64,000 nt of DNA from JAGOTP01 sp964598725 (GCA_964598725.1 CAZRCW010000001.1:186001-250000); one strand, 5' to 3'. Counted from the stretch's first letter, positions 1 to 8,155 are shown. Numbers and translations are program-made. Notes: generated by a model not told the origin, from the sequence alone.

Positions 1-993
1 TGTGAGGCCTGTCAGCGAGTCTTCTTTTCGGCGGATTGTTACGACTGTAAGGACTGTTTTGGATGCATCAACCTGCGCAAGAAGCAATATTGTTTTTTGA
101 ACGAGCAGTTGGATGAAGTGACTTATAAAACACGCTTGGCCAGCATCGACTTACGTGATCCTAAGGTTGTTGCCGCCTGGCGAGAACGAGTACGAACCGA
201 AGTTTGGAATGTGGCTCCTAGAAAAGCTTGTTCGACGTATACCTCAGAGCGATCGACCGGAGATGAGATCGTGAGCTGTAAAGATGTTGAGGGTGTAGGT
301 TTGGTCGAGGTCGAACGCAGCCGCTCTTCCTACGGATTGTCTGTCTCGCGCGACTGTGTAGATATGCTGACGGCGGTTGAAGCTGAACGGTGCGCGTCAG
401 GGATGTTTGGTGTGAATAACTACGAGTGCGTTGCTTGTGTAGCCGTCCAAAGTTGTGTACAGGTCGAATACTCTGAATTCATGTATGCCTGTGAGCAGTG
501 TTTTGGTTGCATAGGTCTTCGACATAAAAAGTTTTGTCTCTTCAATATCCAATATACAGAAGAGGCGTATTGGAAGTTGGTCGATCAGATCAAGACATGT
601 ATGGTAGAAGAGGGGACCTATGGCGAGCCCTTGCCGTATGATGCATCGCTCTTCGCTTATAATGGTTCGTTTGCACTCGCGATTGATCCACTCAACGAAA
701 CAGAGGCGAAGCGGATCGGCGCTCGTTGGTACCGTTTCCCAGAGATGAACGGAACGCGACCATTCCGAACAGTAAAACCAGAGATCGAATTGATCGAAAC
801 GCTCGGTGTCGCGCTCCCAACCGAACATCCGACGATGCGTCGTCTTCGAAGAATGAAAGATCTTCAACCTTTCACCCTCATCGATCGAATCTGTGATCAG
901 TGCCAGGTCATCGTCCGTTCCAGATATCGCCCCTCTGTGGTCGAAAAAGTCCTGTGCGAGAAGTGTTATGAAGAGCGCCTGATCGCTCAATAG
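1..993 (+). CDS. Cys-rich zinc-ribbon-like protein, 5' end outside window
   Basis: The frame is open from base 1, so the gene is cut at its 5' end by the window. The visible 330 residues hold repeated cysteine clusters: CxxC pairs near the start, FGCIGLRHKKFC-type blocks near residues 165-180, and a final CDQC...CEKC ribbon. These suggest several structural zinc sites. Blocks of the form FGCxxLRxKxYC followed by a YW-rich segment are, from memory, common in uncharacterised CPR proteins. No catalytic motif is recognised. A strong hairpin follows the stop codon. Function unknown; a nucleic-acid-binding role would be a guess from the ribbons alone. Confidence 0.75.
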   Translation, partial: CEACQRVFFSADCYDCKDCFGCINLRKKQYCFLNEQLDEVTYKTRLASIDLRDPKVVAAWRERVRTEVWNVAPRKACSTYTSERSTGDEIVSCKDVEGVGLVEVERSRSSYGLSVSRDCVDMLTAVEAERCASGMFGVNNYECVACVAVQSCVQVEYSEFMYACEQCFGCIGLRHKKFCLFNIQYTEEAYWKLVDQIKTCMVEEGTYGEPLPYDASLFAYNGSFALAIDPLNETEAKRIGARWYRFPEMNGTRPFRTVKPEIELIETLGVALPTEHPTMRRLRRMKDLQPFTLIDRICDQCQVIVRSRYRPSVVEKVLCEKCYEERLIAQ

Positions 994-1024
994 AAAAACG
1001 GAGCCGATGGGCTCCGTTTTCTAT
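994..1024 (+). terminator. Intrinsic terminator, probably bidirectional
   Basis: A hairpin with arms AACGGAGCC and GGCTCCGTT is flanked by A and T runs. It lies between the convergent Cys-rich gene and rnc and can serve both. Confidence 0.8.
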
Positions 1025-1037
1025 TTCAGCGCAGAAT

Positions 1038-1763
1038 CTATTTCACGGTTGGGAGCGTCGACTTGCTTCTCCAGCCCTTCGCTTCGAGTCCAGCTTCGGC
1101 TGCGGCTACTTGAGCTTCCTGTTTAGATGTTCCACGGCCGATCGCGATCAGTTCATGGCCGATAAAAACGCCGACGGTGAATTCTTTCAAGTGATCCGGA
1201 CCCTTCTCTTCAAGAACTTTGTAGGTCGGGGTGTTCCCCAAGAGTTCCTGAGCGGTTTCTTGGAACTTACTCTTCGCGTCTTTGTAGAGTTCGAGCGCCA
1301 GGATCGTCGGCAGATGGCAGAGGATCTTCGAGTGGATGAACTTCGAGGCAGCTTCGTTGCCGCTGTCTAAGTAAATCGCTCCGATGATCGCCTCGATCGC
1401 GTTGGCCAAGATATACATGCGCGCTTTGCTGTCTTTATCGCGCGCTTCACCTTTTGAAAGGAGGAGGAACTCTTCAAAGTTCAATTCTTGAGAGATTCCG
1501 GCGAGCGTCTTGGCGTTCACGAGCGCGGCTCGCCAGTTGGTGAGATCACCTTCTGGGTTGGCGTAGTTCAGGTACAAAAATTCTGTGACGATCAGTTCAA
1601 GAACGGCGTCACCTAAAAACTCCAAGCGTTCGTTGTGCGAATATTCGAAGTCGGTGTGTTCGTTGAGGTACGAACGATGCGTGACTGCCTGCAGGAGGAG
1701 CGACCGGTCACGGAATACGTGTCCCAGGCGTTCCTCCAGCGGGCCAAAGTGGCTGAGATCCAT
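1038..1763 (-). CDS. rnc: Ribonuclease III
   Basis: Double-strand-specific endoribonuclease for rRNA and mRNA processing. The catalytic domain carries the family signature NERLEFLGDAVLEL (about residues 43-56) and a second acidic cluster ANAIEAIIGAIYLD near 120-133. A double-stranded RNA binding domain follows (about residues 160-230, ending AQVAAAEAGLEAKG). At 241 residues it is close to the usual length. The ATG follows a C/T-rich tract (CTCCTCCT) with no Shine-Dalgarno. It lies 24 bp downstream of nusB on the same strand and forms the end of an rpmF-nusB-rnc run. Confidence 0.96.
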   Translation of the reverse strand: MDLSHFGPLEERLGHVFRDRSLLLQAVTHRSYLNEHTDFEYSHNERLEFLGDAVLELIVTEFLYLNYANPEGDLTNWRAALVNAKTLAGISQELNFEEFLLLSKGEARDKDSKARMYILANAIEAIIGAIYLDSGNEAASKFIHSKILCHLPTILALELYKDAKSKFQETAQELLGNTPTYKVLEEKGPDHLKEFTVGVFIGHELIAIGRGTSKQEAQVAAAEAGLEAKGWRSKSTLPTVK

Positions 1764-1787
1764 AGGAGGAGGTTGAATTGATTGAAT

Positions 1788-2354
1788 TTAAGGCAGGGGA
1801 GAGGGTGGCGATGGGAGGAACTCCTCATCATCGTTGAACCCGTTTGAGGACGAACCGGCTTCGGCTTTGATCAGAACCGGGTGAGACGGAGTTTCTTCGA
1901 CTTCATCTGGTTTTGGCTGATCAGCGCCCTTTATGACGCCCTGAGCGACTTGGTTGCGATAGATTGCACCCAAGACCCCGTTTACAAAGCGACCGCTCGA
2001 TTCACCGCCAAACGTTTTGGCGAGCTCGATAGCTTCGTTGATGGCTACTTTGCTCGGAATCTCTTCGTTGTACAAGAGCTCGTAAGCGGCGATACGCAAA
2101 ATGTTGCGGTCAACGGTCGTGATCTTCTCCAAAGGCCAGTCTGGAGCGAATTTACGGATCGTGGCATCGATTTCTGGGTGATGCCCAAGCACACCTTGGA
2201 CGGTGTTGATGCTGAAGTCTTTTTCGTCTAATTCAGACGCAAAATCCTCTAAGTTACGTTGAGCAACCTCAACCGGGTCACGGCCACCATGGTAAAAGTC
2301 CCATTCGTAGAGCGATTGCAGGGCAACAGCACGCGCAAGATGGCGATTGGACAT
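1788..2354 (-). CDS. nusB: Transcription antitermination factor NusB
   Basis: RNA-binding subunit of the rRNA antitermination complex. From MSNRHLARAVALQSLYEWDF through EIPSKVAINEAIELAKTFGGESSGRFVNGVLGAIY the whole NusB fold is recognisable. The ATG at 2354 matches the family N-terminus; an upstream in-frame codon at 2414 would add a non-family extension. About 45 residues at the C-terminus, rich in Pro, Glu, Ser and Asp, are additional to a typical NusB and look disordered. It sits between rpmF and rnc on the same strand. Confidence 0.93.
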   Translation of the reverse strand: MSNRHLARAVALQSLYEWDFYHGGRDPVEVAQRNLEDFASELDEKDFSINTVQGVLGHHPEIDATIRKFAPDWPLEKITTVDRNILRIAAYELLYNEEIPSKVAINEAIELAKTFGGESSGRFVNGVLGAIYRNQVAQGVIKGADQPKPDEVEETPSHPVLIKAEAGSSSNGFNDDEEFLPSPPSPLP

Positions 2355-2436
2355 AAAGAAGGTACGAGACGGAGTGTCTGAAAAGAAAAGAACAAAAGAG
2401 CGAACCCGACCCAACTAGTATACCACAGTCGTGGAA

Positions 2437-2736
2437 CTAGGCGTGGTTGTGACCTGTGTGATCGGAGTGATCGTGGCCGGCGTGGTCATGATCTTCGGCG
2501 GAAGCGGTCTGTTTGTCCGACTTCATGCGCGTTTTGTCGAGCGCTTTCTGAAGTTTGCGTTCCAAGCCTTTCACGTGGATTTTAATGCCATTGTATTCTG
2601 TCGAGTTTGGAGCAACGCGGTGACCGAGGTGGGCAGCGCCACTCTTACCGATGACAATATTTGGCTTAACCAAAGCGAAATGCGAAGCACGGCGGTGCTT
2701 GTGGGAGGAGGTACGGCGGTGGCCAGGAAGACTCAT
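2437..2736 (-). CDS. rpmF: Ribosomal protein bL32, cysteine-free with His-rich tail
   Basis: The N-terminal half, starting MSLPGHRRTSSHKHRRASHFAL and continuing through HLGHRVAPNS, matches the CPR form of bL32, in which an LPHR-type motif sits between two CxxC pairs. Here no cysteine is present at all, so the usual Zn-ribbon cannot form. The last ~35 residues instead form a His/Asp tail (HDHAGHDHSDHTGHNHA) that looks metal-binding. At 99 residues it is longer than the usual ~60. The start at 2736 gives the family N-terminus and follows a C/T-rich stretch. First gene of the run with nusB and rnc. The identity as bL32 rests on the N-terminal half only. Confidence 0.8.
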   Translation of the reverse strand: MSLPGHRRTSSHKHRRASHFALVKPNIVIGKSGAAHLGHRVAPNSTEYNGIKIHVKGLERKLQKALDKTRMKSDKQTASAEDHDHAGHDHSDHTGHNHA

Positions 2737-2830
2737 AGGAATTGAGACAGAATGGAAATTGAGATGGCAGCAGCCTAGCAATAAGGCCTAGAATTTGCAA
2801 GTTTTGGCCAAAGTCTGATATAAACGGGCC

Positions 2831-3421
2831 ATGGAACAGACCCTCGTACTCATCAAACCCGATGGAGTCCAGCGCGGACTCGTTGGGCGCATTCTCAGCC
2901 GTTTCGAAGATGTAGGTTTGAAGATGATCGCTCTTAAGATGGTGCACCCAGTGCGCGAAGACGTGGATAAGCACTACGCTCTGACGGAAGAGTGGATGCG
3001 CAGCGTCTACGAGAAGGCTAAGGCCAAGTACGAAGCCAACGGTCAGCCGTTTGATTACCCAGATCACATCGCTTACGGCACGGCTATCAAGCGCGGCCTC
3101 GTCGATTTCTTGGTCTCGGCTCCCATTTTGGCTATGGTCCTCGAAGGCGAAAAGGCAGTCAGCTTGGTTCGCAAGCTGGTCGGCGCGACGGAACCAGCTT
3201 CCTCCGCCCCAGGGACAATCCGTGGCGACTTTTCCCACGATACTTACGCCCTTTCGAACCAGCACAATCGTCCGCTCCGCAACTTGATCCACGCATCAGG
3301 TAGCACGGATGAATCAGCCTACGAGATCCCGCTCTGGTTCAACGATGTGGAGCTTCACAAGTACGAACACGTCAACGATCGTGTGCAGTACGACCCGAAG
3401 TGGTTCATCGGTCAGGAATAA
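2831..3421 (+). CDS. ndk: Nucleoside diphosphate kinase, long form
   Basis: Transfers the gamma phosphate between nucleoside tri- and diphosphates. The N-terminus MEQTLVLIKPDGVQRGLVGRI and the active-site block RNLIHASGS (catalytic His near residue 156) are diagnostic. The protein is 196 residues against ~140 for the classical enzyme. The extra length is an insert near residues 55-85 (EEWMRSVYEKAKAKYEANGQ region) plus a C-terminal extension. A TATAAA -10 box at 2819-2824 lies 6 nt before the ATG, so the mRNA is probably nearly leaderless. Followed by a hairpin terminator. Confidence 0.96.
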   Translation: MEQTLVLIKPDGVQRGLVGRILSRFEDVGLKMIALKMVHPVREDVDKHYALTEEWMRSVYEKAKAKYEANGQPFDYPDHIAYGTAIKRGLVDFLVSAPILAMVLEGEKAVSLVRKLVGATEPASSAPGTIRGDFSHDTYALSNQHNRPLRNLIHASGSTDESAYEIPLWFNDVELHKYEHVNDRVQYDPKWFIGQE

Positions 3422-3433
3422 TCCGTCGATTGC

Positions 3434-3465
3434 AGAAAACGAATCCCAAACGGGATTCGTTTTGT
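3434..3465 (+). terminator. Intrinsic terminator after ndk
   Basis: Arms AAAACGAATCCC and GGGATTCGTTTT with a short loop, T-rich on the 3' side. Confidence 0.85.
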
Positions 3466-3519
3466 ATGTACGGCGTAGTTTTGAACGAGGAACGAGCATG
3501 CTATAGTCGGCCTACTTCT

Positions 3520-4254
3520 ATGATTCGCTGGCTTAAACGGAAAATTTCGGTCGGTGATACCAACCTGACCAATAAGGATGCTTGGCTCAAGCAAGAGCTC
3601 GCTTCACTCCCGCAGGGCTCGAGCATTTTGGATGCGGGGGCTGGTGAGACAAAATATCGAAAATTCTGCCAACACTTGAGTTATAAGAGTCAAGATTTCG
3701 GACAATACGACGGAAAAGGGGACGCCGTCGGGATGCAGACCAAGAGCTGGGATCAAACGAAGCTCGATTATGTTTGTGATATCGCGGCTATTCCGGCACC
3801 GGATGCGAGTTTCGACACGATTCTGTGCGTCGAAGTGTTTGAGCATATTCCGAACCCCGAAGAGGCATTGCGCGAGTTCAATCGTCTGTTGAAACCCGGC
3901 GGAAGGCTGATCTTGACGGCGCCTTTTTGTGCGATGACGCACTTTGCCCCTTACTTTTTCGTGAGTGGGTATAGTCCATACTGGTATCAGCATTTTTTGA
4001 AGAAGACTGGATTCGAATTAGACCGTGTCACGCCAAGTGGCGACTACTTTGATTACTTGGCACAAGAATTTCGTCACCTGCATCGCATCGCAGAACGGTA
4101 CGGGAAGAAGGTTGGGCCGTTGCTGTTCGTGATCATCAAGCTGTGTGTGATCCCGTGTCTCTTCTTACTGCAATATCTTCAGTCGCGTACAAAGAAGTCA
4201 GAGGAACTCTTGTGTTACGGGTTGTTCGTAAACGCCCACAAGCCAACCAATTAA
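3520..4254 (+). CDS. Class I SAM-dependent methyltransferase
   Basis: The Rossmann methyltransferase signature is clear: motif I ILDAGAGETKYR (about residues 34-45), an acidic VCDIAAIPAPDASFDTILCVEVFEHI block and LLKPGGRLILTAPF. This matches the Methyltransf_11 type, which acts on small molecules or lipids; the substrate cannot be told. The C-terminus has a hydrophobic helix (LLFVIIKLCVIPCLFLLQYL), suggesting membrane association. The ATG at 3520 follows a TATAGT -10 box at 3502-3507 by 12 nt. The frame opens 120 nt earlier, inside the ndk terminator, which argues against the longer form. Confidence 0.85.
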   Translation: MIRWLKRKISVGDTNLTNKDAWLKQELASLPQGSSILDAGAGETKYRKFCQHLSYKSQDFGQYDGKGDAVGMQTKSWDQTKLDYVCDIAAIPAPDASFDTILCVEVFEHIPNPEEALREFNRLLKPGGRLILTAPFCAMTHFAPYFFVSGYSPYWYQHFLKKTGFELDRVTPSGDYFDYLAQEFRHLHRIAERYGKKVGPLLFVIIKLCVIPCLFLLQYLQSRTKKSEELLCYGLFVNAHKPTN

Positions 4255-4290
4255 AACGTGTTACACTGTGGGGGATATTCGCTCTTTCGC

Positions 4291-5535
4291 ATGCTCGATC
4301 GTTTTCGTCGTTTCCTCAAATTACTTGGTCCGGGGCTCGTTACGGGAGCGTCGGATGATGATCCGTCTGGGATCGCAACCTACTCTCAAGGCGGGGCACA
4401 GTTCGGGTTTGCACCGCTTTGGTTAGCCTTTTGGACCTTACCGTTGCTCGTCGTTATTCAAGAGATCTGTGGCCGTGTTGCGATCGTGACGCGCAAAGGG
4501 TTGATTCAAAACCTCCGAACGTCTGTTCCAAGGCCGATCCTCTGGTTGTTGATCGCTTTGCTCGCGCTCGCGAACGGGATTAACGCGGGAGCAGACCTTG
4601 GGATGATGGCTGCCTCAGCTAATTTGGTGGTGCCACATTTACCAACGGTTGGCTGGTTGTTTTTGATCACGGCCGTGACGCTTGGCATGCAGATATTCCT
4701 CAGTTACCGCACGTACGCGAAGTATCTCAAGTGGCTGACGATCTCATTATTCGCGTACATTCTTGTCGCCTTCATTATCAAAATCCCATGGGGAACGGCT
4801 TTGCGCATGACGTTCGTCCCAACGATTTTGCCGACGAAAGAGTTCTTCTTGTTCATCATCGCTTTTTTAGGAACGACGATCTCCCCATACCTCTATTTCT
4901 GGCAAGCGAATCAAGAGAACGAAGAACGGAAGAGTCTTGAGACGCGTGCGCTGCCGCTCGTACATCGTTTGAAGGACATGGTCTGGGATGTAGTTTCGGG
5001 GATGACGCTGTCGAACATTGTCGCCTGGTTCATTATTGTGACTGGTGCAACCGTCCTTGGAGCAAATCATGGTGTAACGATCGAGACAGCCGATCAAGCG
5101 GCCCGTTTGCTTGAACCGCTCGCCGGACGGTTCGCGTCGTCGTTATTTGCGCTTGGGACGTTAGCGACGGGACTGTTGGCGGTTCCTGTTCTGACGAGTG
5201 TCGTGGCTTATGCGATTTGTGAAGCGTTGGATCGGACGGAAGGGCTTTCAAAGACTTGGCGTGAAGCCAAGCTCTTTTATGGGATCATCGTTGTTCTCAC
5301 GCTGCTTGGGCTCCTGATCAATCTATTACCTTACAGTCCGGTTCGTTTGTTGATCCTTTCAGCGATTGGAAATGCGATCGTTGCGCCGCCGCTTTTGATC
5401 GCCATCATCTGGCTTGGGAACGCGCCGATCATGCGTCAGTACAAGAGCGGCCGTTTATCGAATGCGCTTGGATCTTTGACGGTCGTCATCATGACGATCG
5501 CTTCCATTTTAGGGATGTATTTGTTGATGAAATAA
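4291..5535 (+). CDS. Nramp-family divalent metal transporter, variant metal site
   Basis: Multi-spanning membrane protein of 414 residues with the SLC11/Nramp TM1 motif region GPGLVTGASDDDPSGIATYSQ (about residues 13-33). In the TM6 region (about 190-205) the family usually has an MPH motif; here it reads ISPYLYFWQ, so the metal-coordinating Met is replaced. Loss of that Met in Nramp relatives has been linked to Mg2+ or other non-transition-metal transport, but the substrate here is not established. The ATG at 4291 is chosen because a TACACT -10 box lies about 25 nt upstream at 4262-4267, overlapping any earlier start. Confidence 0.85.
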   Translation: MLDRFRRFLKLLGPGLVTGASDDDPSGIATYSQGGAQFGFAPLWLAFWTLPLLVVIQEICGRVAIVTRKGLIQNLRTSVPRPILWLLIALLALANGINAGADLGMMAASANLVVPHLPTVGWLFLITAVTLGMQIFLSYRTYAKYLKWLTISLFAYILVAFIIKIPWGTALRMTFVPTILPTKEFFLFIIAFLGTTISPYLYFWQANQENEERKSLETRALPLVHRLKDMVWDVVSGMTLSNIVAWFIIVTGATVLGANHGVTIETADQAARLLEPLAGRFASSLFALGTLATGLLAVPVLTSVVAYAICEALDRTEGLSKTWREAKLFYGIIVVLTLLGLLINLLPYSPVRLLILSAIGNAIVAPPLLIAIIWLGNAPIMRQYKSGRLSNALGSLTVVIMTIASILGMYLLMK

Positions 5536-5584
5536 TGCGCAGGGTTAGGAACTGGCGGATGAATCCGTTCTATGGCATGCTAAA

Positions 5585-5805
5585 AAAGGCCGGTCGTGAG
5601 GTTTCGGGCTAAAACTCGGTTTTGGGATCCGATTGCTGGATGGCACTGTGGTGCCGCACATGGACGATCCCGCGCAGCGATATCACACCCTTTGACGCAT
5701 GAACTGGTCTTCTCTGGTTCAGCCGTGAACGGGATGCGTTGTCCGCCCCTCAGGTGGACTCAGCTCAATTATGAGAGCTAAAACCGATTCCTCACGCCGG
5801 TCTTT
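5585..5805. ncRNA. Candidate multi-branched structured RNA (~220 nt)
   Basis: A ~360-bp gap between genes holds a compact fold. A closing helix of about 15 pairs joins 5585-5601 to 5790-5805 with one bulged U. A second helix pairs TCGGTTTTGG (5616-5625) with CTAAAACCGA (5778-5787). Inside are at least four hairpins: GGGATC/GATCCC enclosing GGCAC/GTGCC, GAACTGG/CTGGTTC, GTCCGCC/GGTGGAC and AGCTC/GAGAGCT. The 5' strand CTAAAAC can also fold locally on GTTTTGG, giving two alternative states. No match to tmRNA, SRP, RNase P or a riboswitch consensus that I recognise. On the minus strand the closing helix is followed by six Ts (5587-5582), which favours minus-strand transcription; on plus it is followed by TTTATATTT. 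Confidence 0.6.
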
Positions 5806-5823
5806 ATATTTGCCAAAATTCTT

Positions 5824-5879
5824 TTAAAACGACACACGCACCCCTGACAGAGAGCCCGAGGTGGGTGTCGTGGGGTGCG
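5824..5879 (-). terminator. Hairpin terminator of the 5898-6272 gene
   Basis: Arms CGCACCCC (5837-5844) and GGGGTGCG (5872-5879) lie 19 bp past the stop codon. On the minus strand they lead into a TTTTAAAA stretch. Confidence 0.6.
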
Positions 5880-5897
5880 GTTCTTGGGGAAGCAAAC

Positions 5898-6272
5898 TCA
5901 GTCTGAGCTCGCTTGAAGGAGGGTAAGTGTGTAGATCTTGTACTGCATGCTCGATTCCAGACTGTAGACCAGGTTCCGTCCGAGCAGAAGCAGTTCTACT
6001 ACAGCAGTTGGATCTTTGAGACCAGGTACCCGGAACTTGAGGTCTCCGTTGATGGTGAGTCCGGGGCCGGGTGTGCCCCTTCGGCTGAATGTGAAGGACT
6101 GCCATTGCTCATCCCAGGTGATAACATCTCCTACCTGGAACGAGGTCGGGCGACCGCCTGTGTCTAAAAGCTGGAGGTAGCGACTCACAGATGAAGGTCC
6201 TTCCTGGCCTTGTTGAATTGGCCACGGTGTCCGAAATGGACCACTTTTCTTACCACGACCCTTGTTTTCCAT
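5898..6272 (-). CDS. Hypothetical protein, 124 residues
   Basis: No recognised family. The protein starts with a basic stretch (MENKGRGKKSG) and continues with a mixed beta-type sequence (VGDVITWDEQWQSFTFSRRG, LLLLGRNLVYSL). The ATG at 6272 is preferred over an in-frame TTG one codon upstream. No Shine-Dalgarno is visible and no strong promoter was found, unlike the other isolated small genes in the window. The large GC-rich hairpin directly after the stop resembles the ends of those genes. It could be a member of that set with a weak promoter. Confidence 0.5.
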   Translation of the reverse strand: MENKGRGKKSGPFRTPWPIQQGQEGPSSVSRYLQLLDTGGRPTSFQVGDVITWDEQWQSFTFSRRGTPGPGLTINGDLKFRVPGLKDPTAVVELLLLGRNLVYSLESSMQYKIYTLTLLQASSD

Positions 6273-6337
6273 CAATCCCGAGATATTTCTTGTCTACTCT
6301 TAGGGGATCTGGTACCGTCTCTCCGTCCTGAATACCT

Positions 6338-6412
6338 GCCGAGGTAGCTCAGTGGTAGAGCGAAGGCCTGAAGAGCCTTGCGTCGCCAGTTCGATCCTGG
6401 CTCTCGGCACCA
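6338..6412 (+). tRNA. tRNA-Phe (GAA), CCA encoded
   Basis: Cloverleaf with acceptor GCCGAGG/TCTCGGC, anticodon loop CTGAAGA (anticodon GAA) and T arm GCCAG-TTCGATC-CTGGC. Discriminator A and CCA are in the DNA (6409-6412). A terminator follows immediately. Confidence 0.97.
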
Positions 6413-6415
6413 TAC

Positions 6416-6447
6416 AAAAGAGACCCGGATGGGTCTCTTTTGTGTTT
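6416..6447 (+). terminator. Intrinsic terminator after tRNA-Phe
   Basis: Arms AAAAGAGACCC and GGGTCTCTTTT followed by TGTGTTT. Confidence 0.9.
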
Positions 6448-6464
6448 CTGGGTTTTTGTAGGGG

Positions 6465-7253
6465 TTAACGAGAGGAAGAGGTGTTCCAAAGTGCAAAGAA
6501 CATGGCTCGCATCATCGCGATGATGTATTGGTCCTCAATGAGAAGGGCGATCGTTGCCTTTGGTTGCCAAACGATCATTTTATTGGCGTATAGCTGAAAC
6601 ATTGTTTGGAAGGGGTCGATATTTGTGAGGTAGCGTGTTTCACGGAGGGGATCCTGATCTTGCTGAACTTGTTCAATTTCTTTACTTGGGAGAAAGAGCG
6701 CCTTGATACGCAAGCCACGGCGCTGCCGGCGCTCGACCCAGATTTTATGCTCCGCCCAAGGGACAAGCTCACGAAAGTCCTTTGCTGAACCAAAAAATTG
6801 CATTTCACCCCTTGCTTCATCCAGGGTTTGGAAGAAGAGCTTTTGGAATTGATCAGCCCCTTCAAAGATCCGGATCGATGTTGGAAGCTCGCCCTGCTGA
6901 TACATCGCGAGCAGATCTGGCATTACGCTCATCATTTTGGTATCGAAAGTTTCGATCGTCTGCTTCTTTTCGCGCAAACGGTCGACGATTTTAGTAGGGG
7001 ATTCAACGCTGAAGTTCTTTTGACGACCTTTGCGATCCGAAAAAGCGGCGAGCCCATGCTTTTCTAAACCAGCGATGACTTTGTAAATATTCGGCCGAGT
7101 GATCTTAAGTTCTGCTGCCAACTCGGCAGCTGGAGTTGGACCGAGGCGTAAGGAGAGGAAGTACAGGTTGATTTCATGACTAGTTAATCCCAATTCCTTT
7201 AAGGAGTTTTCAACGAGCTTTTGTGTTTGTTGCTGTGTGATCGTGCGGCTCAT
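6465..7253 (-). CDS. TrmB-family transcriptional regulator
   Basis: The N-terminal winged helix-turn-helix (about residues 10-80: ELGLTSHEINLYFLSLRLGPTPAAELA, then ITRPNIYKVIAGLEKHGLA) is the TrmB sugar-responsive type, followed by a coiled linker (VDRLREKKQTIETFDTKMM). The C-terminal ~150 residues resemble the phospholipase-D-like effector region of some TrmB proteins; the ligand is unknown. The ATG at 7253 is preferred over an in-frame ATG at 7274, which lies in the promoter repeats. The divergent upstream region is full of TATAC-type dyads, so autoregulation and control of the 7442 gene are plausible. Confidence 0.85.
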   Translation of the reverse strand: MSRTITQQQTQKLVENSLKELGLTSHEINLYFLSLRLGPTPAAELAAELKITRPNIYKVIAGLEKHGLAAFSDRKGRQKNFSVESPTKIVDRLREKKQTIETFDTKMMSVMPDLLAMYQQGELPTSIRIFEGADQFQKLFFQTLDEARGEMQFFGSAKDFRELVPWAEHKIWVERRQRRGLRIKALFLPSKEIEQVQQDQDPLRETRYLTNIDPFQTMFQLYANKMIVWQPKATIALLIEDQYIIAMMRAMFFALWNTSSSR

Positions 7254-7316
7254 ATGTATATTTTGTATATACACTATATACCAAAAATTGATTTATTAGT
7301 CAAATTAGTGTATAGT
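7254..7316 (+). promoter_or_regulatory. Divergent promoter with TATAC dyads
   Basis: A plus-strand promoter has TTGATT at 7288-7293, a 17-bp spacer and TATAGT at 7311-7316. Between it and the regulator start lie near-palindromes such as GTATATACACTATATAC and TGTATATTTTGTATATAC, candidate sites for the TrmB-type protein. Confidence 0.65.
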
Positions 7317-7441
7317 TATATGTCGATAAGGAAACGTTACACGCTCTGAACTTTAGACAACTGATTGATCCTGCATCCCACGAACGCTCTGTTGCAACCG
7401 AGCGTAGGTGGGGTCTGAGGATCCCAGAAAGTGACCACAAG

Positions 7442-8155
7442 ATGAGCACTCAGATGCTTGAGATGTTGAATCTGCTCTCCGTTCAGGATCGGGAGGCGAC
7501 GCGTAGGCGGCAGGAGGTCTATGAGCGGTTTACGAAAGAGCTCGAGGCAGTCAAGAAGGCTGTCGATGAAATGACTCTGGCACAGGTGCTCGAGCTCGCG
7601 CTTCCGGCGGACAGTCGACCCGGAGTCCGCGAGCTCGTGGTCGAGTACAAGCAGCTCAACTATCCGTATAAGACTGGACTGGTGCTTCTGCAAGATGTGC
7701 GCGATCCGACGTTTGGTGTCCCGGTGTTTCTGGCAAAGCGTGATAGGCAGAGCCTTTACCCGTACATGAACGTGAAGCTGTTCAAGCACGAGTATCTGTC
7801 TCCCGTCTCTCAAAATAGCTGCAGTACGACTTGGGAGCAGATCGATCGTCAGTTCGATGTCGCCACCGTTCCGCTTTGGGTGGAACACACGAACGACTTG
7901 AATTCGTATCTCGCCTACTACAGGCAGCTGCTGCCGCTCGCAGAGTCCATGGGCGTGTCTAGGCTCTATCTGATGCCTCCAAAGTATCAAGAGTGGAAGA
8001 CACGCATGGCCCAATATGCCTTTAACCAGGTACGGACTGAGCTTGATTTCGACTGTTCTTTGGTTGAGAACTACGATCCACAGTTCTGTCAGTTCGTTGA
8101 TGGGCGTCTTGTTCATCGTCCCGACGCTCCGATCCTTCTTCAGTTCCTTTCCTAG
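7442..8155 (+). CDS. Hypothetical protein, 237 residues
   Basis: Unrecognised soluble protein. The N-terminal third is helical and charged (EATRRRQEVYERFTKELEAVKKAVDEM). The rest is mixed and rich in Tyr and Gln. It is GC-richer than its neighbours and stands alone between the TrmB regulator and a solute-binding protein, with its own promoter (7288-7316) and ~120-nt leader. The Shine-Dalgarno is weak (AGAAAG about 10 nt before ATG). An overlapping minus-strand frame of similar length was rejected because promoter and hairpin fit the plus strand. Confidence 0.7.
   Translation: MSTQMLEMLNLLSVQDREATRRRQEVYERFTKELEAVKKAVDEMTLAQVLELALPADSRPGVRELVVEYKQLNYPYKTGLVLLQDVRDPTFGVPVFLAKRDRQSLYPYMNVKLFKHEYLSPVSQNSCSTTWEQIDRQFDVATVPLWVEHTNDLNSYLAYYRQLLPLAESMGVSRLYLMPPKYQEWKTRMAQYAFNQVRTELDFDCSLVENYDPQFCQFVDGRLVHRPDAPILLQFLS

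Noticed and set aside
5596..5781. 61-codon frame
   Set aside because: Lies entirely within the structured RNA and shows no protein character or ribosome site.
7337..8116. Long minus-strand open frame opposite the 7442 gene
   Set aside because: Promoter, leader and hairpin fit the plus strand; the minus frame starts in the terminator and its protein looks like a reverse shadow.
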